A stretch of DNA of 12,602 bases. It comes from Sulfurovum sp. (lineage in GTDB: Bacteria; Campylobacterota; Campylobacteria; Campylobacterales; Sulfurovaceae). Made by a program: the position numbers and the translations under genes. This document shows, piece after piece, positions 1 to 5,773 of the stretch (the stretch's first letter is position 1; each line of letters opens with the position of its first letter). The notes under the pieces are model-generated. The model made no database searches. It was given only the letters and a program-made list of their open reading frames with translations, and was not told the DNA's origin. The stretch covers positions 1-12,602 of the forward strand of contig JALSTF010000132.1 in assembly GCA_026983895.1 (NCBI GenBank). Reading direction: 5' to 3'.

Positions 1-234
1 ACCGATGCCGTCCCAGTTCTCTTCTGCAAGTTCACCTTTCGCAGTGTCTGTTTTCATCTGGTTGATGTATTTTGTTGCTACACCTACCGTCAGTACCGCA
101 ATGGCAATAGCACCGATCATAGTGATCAGGTTGATAGGATCACTCAGGTCGATATGCATCGATTCAACCACATAGATCGTAGCACCGACAAGTACTGCTG
201 CAAAGAGAAGTCCCTTTATCATTAATGCGTTCAT
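1..234 (-). CDS. ccoP: cbb3-type cytochrome c oxidase subunit CcoP, N-terminal part (runs off left edge)
   Basis: Only the first 78 residues are in the window. The reverse-strand reading from the ATG at 234-232 begins MNALMIKGLLFAAVLVGA and shows two hydrophobic segments (about residues 5-23 and 35-55) separated by a short acidic loop. A charged stretch ending EENWDGIG follows. In the family, CcoP is a membrane-anchored dihaem cytochrome c that passes electrons through CcoO to the CcoN catalytic centre. The two-helix N-terminus followed by a W-D-G-I motif is the usual start of the long CcoP form. Its CxxCH motifs would lie beyond the edge and cannot be checked. The start directly abuts the ccoQ stop (TAA then ATG), with a strong AAAGGAG ribosome site inside the end of ccoQ, which suggests translational coupling. 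The name rests on position plus the N-terminal pattern. Confidence 0.9.
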   Translation of the reverse strand, partial: MNALMIKGLLFAAVLVGATIYVVESMHIDLSDPINLITMIGAIAIAVLTVGVATKYINQMKTDTAKGELAEENWDGIG

Positions 235-450
235 TTATTTCGCTCCTTTTTTTTCATCCGGAAGAGGATCACTTGTATTGATAGGCTTGCTGTCGATCTC
301 GTCATCGAGCGCAATGTTGCCTAACTTTTCGTAATCCTTCTCCCCTTTCTTTTCACTTCTATAGAGATAAACGATATAGCCATACAATGCCACCACAAAA
401 ACGATGGTCATAAACAAACTGGCATACCCTTGAAGTTCTCTAATACCCAT
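235..450 (-). CDS. ccoQ: cbb3-type cytochrome c oxidase subunit CcoQ (FixQ-like)
   Basis: This 71-residue protein has one predicted membrane helix (about residues 11-30, rich in V, F, Y and I), a basic boundary (YLYRSEKKGEK) and a charged soluble tail. That is the layout of CcoQ/FixQ, the small non-catalytic subunit that stabilises the cbb3 complex or its association with CcoP. It binds no haem and has no CxxCH. Short length, single helix and position between ccoO and ccoP carry the assignment, since CcoQ sequences are poorly conserved. The ATG immediately follows the ccoO TAA without a spacer, and the ribosome site (AAAAAG region) is weak, so its translation probably depends on ribosomes finishing ccoO. 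Confidence 0.9.
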   Translation of the reverse strand: MGIRELQGYASLFMTIVFVVALYGYIVYLYRSEKKGEKDYEKLGNIALDDEIDSKPINTSDPLPDEKKGAK

Positions 451-1143
451 TTATTTACTTTTTGCGTCGTATCGACTTGTTCCAAGACTGTTCAGATATG
501 CAATCAATGCTACCACTTCAGGAATCTTTCCTGCGGCAACAGCATCTTTGACATCTTTATTCTTCATTTGAGCTGCGATCTTCTTCGCTTCTGCCAAGAC
601 TTTCGGCTTATAGGCTTCAAATGCTTTTTTACCAGGCTGGATGTCATCACCGTATGGCGTATGGAACGCATTTTTAACTGTTACAGCTTCCGCATACGCA
701 GTTGCAATATCGGCGATATTGGTGAACTGATGCTTGTATGCCGGCATGATAGATCCCGGTACGACGGATGTCGGATCCCACATATGGTTCTCATGCCACT
801 CTGTTGTTCTGTAGTTCCCTACACGGTGAAGGTCCGGACCGGTTCTTTTTGAACCCCAGAGGAATGGTCTGTCATACGCATACTCACCGGAAAGTGAGTA
901 CTGGCCGTATCGGTCTGTTTCCGCTTTGAATGGACGGATAAGCTGTGAGTGGCACGCGATACAGTTGTCTTTTTTGTACACTTCTTTCCCTGCCAGTTCA
1001 AGCACAGTATAAGGACGAAGTCCCGCAACCGGTCTTGATGCTTCTGCAAAGTTTGGCAGGATCTCCACGAGACCTGCAAATGCGATGACCAAGAACACGC
1101 CTACTGCAAAGAAGAACGGATTTTTCTCTAACCAATGAAACAT
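451..1143 (-). CDS. ccoO: cbb3-type cytochrome c oxidase subunit CcoO (monohaem cytochrome c)
   Basis: This 230-residue protein has an N-terminal membrane anchor (about residues 10-29) followed by a periplasmic cytochrome c domain. The haem c site CIACH is at residues 61-65, followed by HSQLIRPF, which is typical of CcoO/FixO. Further conserved blocks are GSKRTGPDLHRVG (97-109) and GSIMPAY, whose Met133 is the likely distal haem ligand. CcoO accepts electrons from CcoP and passes them to the low-spin haem b of CcoN. The length fits the family. The start is preceded by AAGGAGG overlapping the ccoN stop, about 7 bases before ATG, in an 11-base intergenic gap. No sign of damage or truncation was seen. 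Confidence 0.97.
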   Translation of the reverse strand: MFHWLEKNPFFFAVGVFLVIAFAGLVEILPNFAEASRPVAGLRPYTVLELAGKEVYKKDNCIACHSQLIRPFKAETDRYGQYSLSGEYAYDRPFLWGSKRTGPDLHRVGNYRTTEWHENHMWDPTSVVPGSIMPAYKHQFTNIADIATAYAEAVTVKNAFHTPYGDDIQPGKKAFEAYKPKVLAEAKKIAAQMKNKDVKDAVAAGKIPEVVALIAYLNSLGTSRYDAKSK

Positions 1144-1154
1144 AACCTACCTCC

Positions 1155-2621
1155 TTATGCCATAGGTGATTTGAACTGAGGCTCTTCTGTCAATACTTTA
1201 GAAGAAGTCATAGTTTTAATCATATTGTAAGCGAACATTACAAATCCTGTCAGGAACAATACACCTGAAAGGGCTCTGATCGCATAGTATGGGTGAAGTA
1301 CAGTAACGGTATCGATGAATGAATACATCAGGTTACCATACTCATCCACTGCTCTCCACATCATACCCTGTGTGATACCTGCGATCCACATAGAGGTAAA
1401 GTAAAGAACAACGGCTGTTGTCTGAAGCCAGAATTGCGCTTCGATAAGACTTTTAGAGTAAATTTCTCTCTTGAACATTCTTGGTGCCATATGGAAAAGG
1501 CCTGCCATGATCATAAAGGCAACCCAACCGAGTACTCCGTCATGCACGTGTCCAGGGATCCAGTCTGTGAAGTGCGCGATCGCATTGACAGATTTGATCG
1601 CCTGGATAGGACCTTCAAGTGTAGAGAGCATATAGAATGTAGAAGCCAATACCATGAATTTGATCAGCGGGTTCTCCGTCAACTGGTTCCACTCACCTTT
1701 CATAGTAAGCAGCATGTTGATCGCTGAACCCCATGAAGGAAGGATCAATACAACAGAGAAGATTGAACCCATGGTCTGCATCCAGTCAGGAACGGTTGAC
1801 CACAGAAGGTGGTGTGAACCAGCCCAAAGATAGACGAACATGAGACCCCAGAAAGAGAGCAGAGAGAGTTTGTATGAATATACTGCCTGTCCGGACTCTT
1901 TTGGAAGGAAGTAGTAGATCATACCGACAATAGGCACAGTAAAGACGAATGCCACCGCATTGTGTCCCCACCACCATTGGACCAGGGCATCATTTGTACC
2001 GGAATACATAGAGACCGAGTGCATGATAGACCCGACACCGCCTGCCGCAAAATAGGTAGGAATGGCCATATTGTTGAAAAGATAAAGCATAGCCACACCA
2101 AGAAAACAGGCAATGAAATACCACATAGAGATGTAGAGCGCTTTCTCTCTTCTGATCCCGATCAAAGCGAACATTACGATACCCCAGATCACCCAGATCA
2201 CAACGATCAGGAGGTCAAGCGGCCATTCCATCTGCGCATACTCTTTGGACTGTGTATATCCCATCAGTTCCGTAATGACCATTGCTGTTGCGGCAACAAG
2301 ATAAAGCGCGAACTGCAATTTACCCATGAACATAATGAACTTGGATTCAGCCATAGAGACCTTCAAGACCCTCTGCGCCAAATAATAGAAAGTAGCAAAG
2401 ATACCACTCACCGTAAACCCATAAATAACCACATTCGTGTGTAACGGTCTTAATCTTGAGAACGTTCCATACTCACCGAGCAGGTAGTTCAATTCTGGAA
2501 ATGCCAATTGTGCCGCGATAAGCGTACCGATTAACATACCAACGAAACCGAACAAAATTGCTGTATAAGTGTACAATTTTGCAACGGTATAATCATATTC
2601 TAATGCTGCGTTTGATTGCAT
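1155..2621 (-). CDS. ccoN: cbb3-type cytochrome c oxidase catalytic subunit CcoN
   Basis: This 488-residue polytopic membrane protein has about 12 hydrophobic helices and is the haem-copper oxygen-reducing subunit of the C-type (cbb3) family. The expected metal ligands can all be placed: His61 (RPLHTN) and His360 for low-spin haem b; His220 (WWWGHNAV), His270 and His271 (GSHHLLW) for CuB; His358 (IPGHVHDG) for haem b3. Tyr264 sits six residues before His270, matching the Tyr that is cross-linked to a CuB His in structurally known cbb3 enzymes. An in-frame reading continues upstream to 2675, but the start at 2621 is chosen because AAGGGGG lies 6-7 bases before it and the protein then begins MQSNAALEYDYTVAK, as in relatives. 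First gene of ccoNOQP; expression is probably increased at low oxygen (family knowledge, not shown here). Confidence 0.97.
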   Translation of the reverse strand: MQSNAALEYDYTVAKLYTYTAILFGFVGMLIGTLIAAQLAFPELNYLLGEYGTFSRLRPLHTNVVIYGFTVSGIFATFYYLAQRVLKVSMAESKFIMFMGKLQFALYLVAATAMVITELMGYTQSKEYAQMEWPLDLLIVVIWVIWGIVMFALIGIRREKALYISMWYFIACFLGVAMLYLFNNMAIPTYFAAGGVGSIMHSVSMYSGTNDALVQWWWGHNAVAFVFTVPIVGMIYYFLPKESGQAVYSYKLSLLSFWGLMFVYLWAGSHHLLWSTVPDWMQTMGSIFSVVLILPSWGSAINMLLTMKGEWNQLTENPLIKFMVLASTFYMLSTLEGPIQAIKSVNAIAHFTDWIPGHVHDGVLGWVAFMIMAGLFHMAPRMFKREIYSKSLIEAQFWLQTTAVVLYFTSMWIAGITQGMMWRAVDEYGNLMYSFIDTVTVLHPYYAIRALSGVLFLTGFVMFAYNMIKTMTSSKVLTEEPQFKSPMA

Positions 2622-2674
2622 GCATACCCCCTTGTAAAAATTTATGTTGGATAAAAACACCAACATTCGCATCA

Positions 2675-2680
2675 ATTATA
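2675..2680 (-). promoter_or_regulatory. Candidate -10 element for the cco operon
   Basis: On the minus strand a perfect TATAAT lies 53 bases before the ccoN start, which would give a leader of roughly 45 bases. It is preceded by an A-rich tract (GATAAAAAAACC) but by no clear -35 box at 16-18 bases. Weak or absent -35 boxes are usual for housekeeping promoters in Campylobacterota. Assignment from sequence match and position only. Confidence 0.5.
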
Positions 2681-2729
2681 GGTTTTTTTATCACAAATAA
2701 TGCTTAATTTCAAAGAGTAAAAGGGAGAA

Positions 2730-2750
2730 TTGTTAACTAATGTTTAACAA
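2730..2750. promoter_or_regulatory. Inverted repeat TTGTTAA-N7-TTAACAA, possible operator for the cco operon
   Basis: A perfect 7-base inverted repeat with a 7-base centre (CTAATGT) lies in the otherwise gene-free stretch between ddl and ccoN, about 60 bases upstream of the TATAAT box. Its size and spacing resemble a dimeric regulator site. The inner part reads TTAAC-TAAT-GTTTA, one mismatch from TTAAC-N4-GTTAA, the site recalled for the Campylobacter CRP/FNR-family regulator NssR. The link to a particular regulator is inference. An AT-rich region can produce such repeats by chance. Confidence 0.4.
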
Positions 2751-2801
2751 AATGTAGGAAATCGTAGCAAACGCCGTAAATAAGGGAGAGAAATGACGTT
2801 C

Positions 2802-2826
2802 AAATAGGAGATTTTAACTCCTATTT
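2802..2826 (-). terminator. Hairpin after ddl, probable weak terminator
   Basis: AAATAGGAG (2802-2810) and CTCCTATTT (2818-2826) form a perfect 9-bp stem with a 7-base loop, beginning 20 bases beyond the ddl stop codon. On the minus-strand transcript only three U residues end the stem and no further U tract follows, so it is not a textbook intrinsic terminator. Its place between the end of the ddl train and the cco promoter supports a termination or RNA-end-protecting role. Confidence 0.45.
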
Positions 2827-2846
2827 AAGGCTGATTTTTGACGGTT

Positions 2847-3887
2847 TTACGCCTTGCCTTTTGCACTCTGGATCGAGTGGATATAGGCATAATCCACCTG
2901 TATCTTTTTTTCTTTCGGAAGTGCTTTTGAAAGGCGTGTCAACATCCCTTCAAAATCAGGGAAAAGGTAGTTCGCCATAGACCCGGGAATGGGGTTGATC
3001 TCATTGAGAAGCACTTCATCCTCCACAACAAAAAAATCGCAGCGGATCACACTGCCTCTGAAAAGCGGATCGTAGATCTTTTTGAAAGCAGTTTGGATCC
3101 TCTCTTTCAGTTCGTCTGAAATATCGGCAGAAAGTACCTGGGCATCTCTGGAGAAATCCATATATTTCTTTTCAAAATCCAAAAATGCCTCTTTTTGCGG
3201 CTCTTCTACTATGGAAAGTTCCCATGCATCGGTGAGACATCCGGCCTGGTTGTACTCTTTGACACCTTCGATGAAAGGCTCGACGATCACATCGCTATCG
3301 AATTCGAATGCGACATCCAGAGCATAATCCAGCTCATCGGCATTTTTGACGATACTGACACCGATACTGCTTCCCAAACGTACCGGTTTGATGATCACCG
3401 GATACGCCATAGAGATCTTTCTCTCATCGTCCCTGGAGAGGTGCTCATATGCCACAGTCTTTACACCAAGGTTTTCAGCCAGAAACTTGGTATAGAGTTT
3501 GTTGTAGGAGAGTGCCGAGGCCTCCAGGCGCGGGGAAATGAACGGGATGGCAAAAAATTCCATCAGGGAAGCGATCTTTCCGTCTTCCCCGTCACGTCCG
3601 TGTATCAAATTCAAGGCTACGTCAAAATCGACCTTTTTGCTTCCGAACATCCCTTCGGCAAAAAAACCGCCCTTTTTCAAAATAAGCGATTTTCCTTTTT
3701 TGTATTCCCCGGATGAAAAAAGTTTGGAGTTCATCTTGTCTGTATCGATCAGATAGAATTCACGGTTGGCATCGACAAAAATATAGGTCAACGTGCTTTT
3801 TTTCAATACTTTTTTCATTGTGATCGCAGAGACGATACTGATCTCATGTTCGTAGCTCGAGCCGCCGAAGAGGATTGCGATATTCAT
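2847..3887 (-). CDS. ddl: D-alanine--D-alanine ligase
   Basis: This 346-residue ATP-grasp enzyme joins two D-alanines to make the dipeptide used for UDP-MurNAc-pentapeptide, in the cytoplasm. Visible family blocks in order are LFGGSSYEHEIS (residues 6-17, with the conserved Glu13), LIHGRDGEDG (94-103), IIKPVRLGSSIGVSIV (165-180, ATP-binding Lys167 and the Gly/Ser loop), IVEPFIEGVKEYN (201-213) and the metal-binding end RCDFF...NEINPIPGSM with Asp284, Glu296 and Asn298. The length matches Helicobacter and Campylobacter Ddl. The in-frame reading extends to 3932, but the start at 3887 has AAGGAG 7 bases upstream and gives the usual N-terminus MNIAILFGG. Last gene of the minus-strand train; a palindrome-rich gap of 86 bases separates it from carA. 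Confidence 0.97.
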   Translation of the reverse strand: MNIAILFGGSSYEHEISIVSAITMKKVLKKSTLTYIFVDANREFYLIDTDKMNSKLFSSGEYKKGKSLILKKGGFFAEGMFGSKKVDFDVALNLIHGRDGEDGKIASLMEFFAIPFISPRLEASALSYNKLYTKFLAENLGVKTVAYEHLSRDDERKISMAYPVIIKPVRLGSSIGVSIVKNADELDYALDVAFEFDSDVIVEPFIEGVKEYNQAGCLTDAWELSIVEEPQKEAFLDFEKKYMDFSRDAQVLSADISDELKERIQTAFKKIYDPLFRGSVIRCDFFVVEDEVLLNEINPIPGSMANYLFPDFEGMLTRLSKALPKEKKIQVDYAYIHSIQSAKGKA

Positions 3888-3908
3888 AAATACTCCTTCA
3901 TTTTTCGC

Positions 3909-3928
3909 GTAGGGTGGGTTCACCCACC
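3909..3928 (+). repeat. REP-like hairpin, copy 1 (between carA and ddl)
   Basis: The 20-mer GTAGGGTGGGTTCACCCACC contains GGTGGGT (3913-3919) and ACCCACC (3922-3928), a 7-bp inverted repeat that would close on a four-base loop. A diverged copy in the opposite orientation lies at 5110-5129, beyond the start of carA. It matches at 16 of 20 positions, and one difference is compensatory within the stem. The form resembles short dispersed palindromes of many bacterial genomes; whether it is dispersed in this genome cannot be seen from one window. Confidence 0.6.
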
Positions 3929-3954
3929 ACAAACCTGGAATTAGAGGGCACCCA

Positions 3955-3969
3955 CAGGGGATACCCCTG
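3955..3969. repeat. Perfect palindrome CAGGGG-ATA-CCCCTG
   Basis: A 6-bp perfect GC-rich inverted repeat with a 3-base loop lies 4 bases beyond the carA stop. An outer GGCA (3947-3950) can also pair with TGCC (3968-3971), so alternative folds exist. No U tract follows on the minus strand, so it is not called a terminator. It may stabilise the carA 3' end or belong to the same mobile palindrome family as its neighbour at 3909-3928. Confidence 0.5.
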
Positions 3970-3973
3970 CCGT

Positions 3974-5095
3974 TTACCCGAGCATCTTCGTAAATTCAGA
4001 GAAGATATAGGCACTCTCATGCGGCCCGGGGCTTGCTTCGGGGTGGTGCTGTACCGACATGGTCGGCGTATCATTGTACCTCAAGCCTTCAATGGTGTTG
4101 TCAAAAAGGTTGACATGTGTGACCGTTGCCACTTCCGTGATCGTGTCGGGGACATTGTAGTTGTGGTTCTGCGCCGTGATCTCCACTGTCCCTTTTGCCT
4201 CATTCTTGACGGGATGATTGCCCCCATGGTGTCCGAACTTCAATTTGTAGGTATCGTAGCCGTGAGAGATAGAAAGCAGCTGATGCCCCAGGCAAATACC
4301 GAAAAGCGGTATCTTTCTTGCGATCAGTTTTTTGATCTTCTCCTGCTCTTCTTTAAGGATCAGCGGATCTCCCGGTCCGTTGGAAAGAAATACACCGTCG
4401 ATCTCTTTGGCATCAAACTTGGCGATGATCTCTTCTGCACCCATAGCATTGGGGACCACGGTGACCTCCATCCCGGCATGGGTAAGCTCGTTGAGAATGT
4501 TGCGCTTGATACCGAAATCGAGTGCGATGATCTTTTTGTTTGTCTGAGGTTTTTCATAGTCAAAGGTTTGCGCATTGTAACGTGCCTGGGTATGCACATA
4601 CGGCTCTTTGGTACTGACCTGCTCGATATAATTTACCTCTTCGATACGGGGAGACGCTTCAAGCACTCTCTTCAGCTCCGCTTCGTCATGTATTTCGGTG
4701 GAAGCGACCATCATCATCGCCCCTTCGTCACGCAGCATCTTGGTCAGGAAACGGGTATCTATCTCCGTGATCCCCAGCACATTCTCCCGTTTGAGCAATG
4801 TATCCAGACTCTCTTCGGAACGAAAGTTGGAAGGACGTGCCTGATAGGTGCGCACGATAATCCCTTTGCAATAGGCCCCTTTACTCTCCATATCCTGTGT
4901 ATTGCAGCCAACATTGCCGATCTCCGGCATGGTAAAGGTCACGAACTGCCCTGCATAAGAGGGATCGGTAACGATCTCCTGATATCCAGTCAGAGAGGTA
5001 TTGAAGACGATCTCTCCGACCGCCGTACCCTCTGCTCCAAAGCTTTTGGCTTCCAAAAACAAACCATTTTCAAAATATAAACTTACTTTTGTCAT
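3974..5095 (-). CDS. carA: Carbamoyl-phosphate synthase small (glutaminase) subunit
   Basis: This 373-residue subunit hydrolyses glutamine and delivers ammonia to CarB, which makes carbamoyl phosphate for arginine and pyrimidine synthesis. The N-terminal CPSase small-chain domain (about 1-150) includes FNTSLTGYQEIVTDPSYAGQ (31-50) and MPEIGNVGCN. The C-terminal class I glutamine amidotransferase domain (about 185-373) contains FLSNGPGDP (236-244), the nucleophile Cys268 in FGICLGHQLL, and the catalytic His351 and Glu353 in QHHPEASPGP. AAGGAG lies 7 bases before the ATG. carB is not in the window, so the subunits are encoded apart, as in many Campylobacterota. Palindromic elements flank the gene on both sides. 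Confidence 0.98.
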   Translation of the reverse strand: MTKVSLYFENGLFLEAKSFGAEGTAVGEIVFNTSLTGYQEIVTDPSYAGQFVTFTMPEIGNVGCNTQDMESKGAYCKGIIVRTYQARPSNFRSEESLDTLLKRENVLGITEIDTRFLTKMLRDEGAMMMVASTEIHDEAELKRVLEASPRIEEVNYIEQVSTKEPYVHTQARYNAQTFDYEKPQTNKKIIALDFGIKRNILNELTHAGMEVTVVPNAMGAEEIIAKFDAKEIDGVFLSNGPGDPLILKEEQEKIKKLIARKIPLFGICLGHQLLSISHGYDTYKLKFGHHGGNHPVKNEAKGTVEITAQNHNYNVPDTITEVATVTHVNLFDNTIEGLRYNDTPTMSVQHHPEASPGPHESAYIFSEFTKMLG

Positions 5096-5109
5096 TGATA
5101 CTCCTTGAC

Positions 5110-5129
5110 GATGGATAAATCCACCCTAC
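5110..5129 (-). repeat. REP-like hairpin, copy 2 (upstream of carA, inverted relative to copy 1)
   Basis: On the minus strand this reads GTAGGGTGGATTTATCCATC, 16 of 20 positions identical to the repeat at 3909-3928. All four differences are transitions. The stem keeps its pairing: one G-C pair has become A-T by paired changes and another G-C has become G-U. It lies 15 bases before the carA start, just upstream of the ribosome site, so in the mRNA leader it could affect carA translation (inference). Confidence 0.55.
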
Positions 5130-5137
5130 ACATAAAA

Positions 5138-5155
5138 GCTTTTCGCAAGAAAAGC
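5138..5155. repeat. Hairpin GCTTTTC-GCAA-GAAAAGC
   Basis: A perfect 7-bp inverted repeat with a four-base loop lies in the DUF507-carA gap. It shares the words GCTTTTC and GAAAAGCAT with the hairpin at 5188-5208, so the two appear related. No U tract follows on either strand. Function unknown. Confidence 0.5.
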
Positions 5156-5163
5156 ATACCAAC

Positions 5164-5187
5164 ATTCTTCACTCCTCATTCCTCACT
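5164..5187. repeat. Heptanucleotide tandem repeat, AYTCYTC units
   Basis: Three consecutive 7-base units (ATTCTTC, ACTCCTC, ATTCCTC) are followed by a partial fourth (ACT), between two GAAAAGCAT words. The units differ only at pyrimidine positions. The array lies in noncoding DNA between DUF507 and carA. Such short arrays can vary in copy number, but a single sequence cannot show this. Confidence 0.5.
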
Positions 5188-5208
5188 TGGAAAAGCATCG
5201 CTTTTCCA
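5188..5208 (-). terminator. Strong hairpin directly after the DUF507 stop codon
   Basis: TGGAAAAGC (5188-5196) and GCTTTTCCA (5200-5208) form a perfect 9-bp stem with a 3-base loop, beginning at the base after the TGA of the DUF507 gene. The transcript beyond the stem is purine-rich (AGUGAGG) rather than U-rich, so a canonical intrinsic terminator is unlikely. It could mark an RNA 3' end, a processing site, or a REP-type palindrome. It is listed as a terminator candidate at low confidence because of its position. Confidence 0.35.
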
Positions 5209-5760
5209 TCAAAGCATTCCCCTTTTTGCCAATTCTTCCTGATACAGTCTCTCATACAGCAATTCATAATCCTGTGATCCGGGGATCACCTCTTTTTCCA
5301 TATTTCTGATCTTGGTATATACGATATCGTCTATCTCTTCATACGCATCCGCAAACGCCTTAAAGGATTTGAAGATCACATTCTTGACCTGGTTCTCATT
5401 GACCGTATATTCTGCCAGATAGTTCTCGTAGAGTTCGTCGAGGATAAGGTGCGCAAGATCGTTGTAGCGGTCGTCATAATTCATGATCACACCGAACTCC
5501 GGCGCCATTTTCTTTTTGATCATGAAAAAGAGCTGGCGTTCGTCCGCATGCTGGAATTCGATCTCGTCATAATTCTCATCGAGAATATGTTTGACCTTTT
5601 CATCGAGCGCACGTTCTTTGGAAAGATTCTCGTCGATAATATGTTTTGCCGCTTCGACCACTGCCTCTTTTCCTTTTGGAAGTGTGACAAAAGGAGCTTT
5701 TGCCAGATCAATACCGATCTTGGTCGCTACATAGCCTGTCTGTTGTGGTTTTAGTCTCAT
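5209..5760 (-). CDS. DUF507 family protein
   Basis: This 183-residue soluble, charged, mostly helical protein beginning MRLKPQQTGYVATKIGIDL resembles the DUF507 family (PF04368), whose molecular role is not known. It has no signal peptide, membrane segment or recognisable catalytic motif. Acidic/basic heptad-like stretches (about residues 45-75 and 100-130) suggest helices or coiled coil. DUF507 genes are recalled as frequent neighbours of carA in Campylobacterota, and the same order is seen here. AAAGGGG lies 6-7 bases before the ATG, and only 13 bases separate it from purA, so it should be co-transcribed with purA. The gap to carA is larger and repeat-rich. Confidence 0.8.
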   Translation of the reverse strand: MRLKPQQTGYVATKIGIDLAKAPFVTLPKGKEAVVEAAKHIIDENLSKERALDEKVKHILDENYDEIEFQHADERQLFFMIKKKMAPEFGVIMNYDDRYNDLAHLILDELYENYLAEYTVNENQVKNVIFKSFKAFADAYEEIDDIVYTKIRNMEKEVIPGSQDYELLYERLYQEELAKRGML

Positions 5761-5773
5761 AAGTACCCCTTTA

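Noticed and set aside
2622..2675. Upstream in-frame start for ccoN (18 extra residues)
   Set aside because: No ribosome site precedes it, it overlaps the proposed -10, and the extension does not resemble CcoN N-termini. AAGGGGG marks the start at 2621.
2622..2846. A small gene or RNA in the ddl-ccoN gap
   Set aside because: The 225 bases contain no convincing short frame with a ribosome site and no tRNA-like fold. Only the hairpin, inverted repeat and -10 were supported.
2847..3887. D-alanine--D-lactate (vancomycin-resistance type) ligase
   Set aside because: Nothing in the visible motifs or neighbourhood (no vanH/vanX) points that way. The length and context fit housekeeping Ddl.
3914..5080. 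Long plus-strand open frame opposite carA (388 codons)
   Set aside because: It is antisense to the complete and well-conserved carA, starts in palindromic DNA without a ribosome site, and its translation is rich in Cys and His with no recognisable motif. It is a codon-bias shadow.
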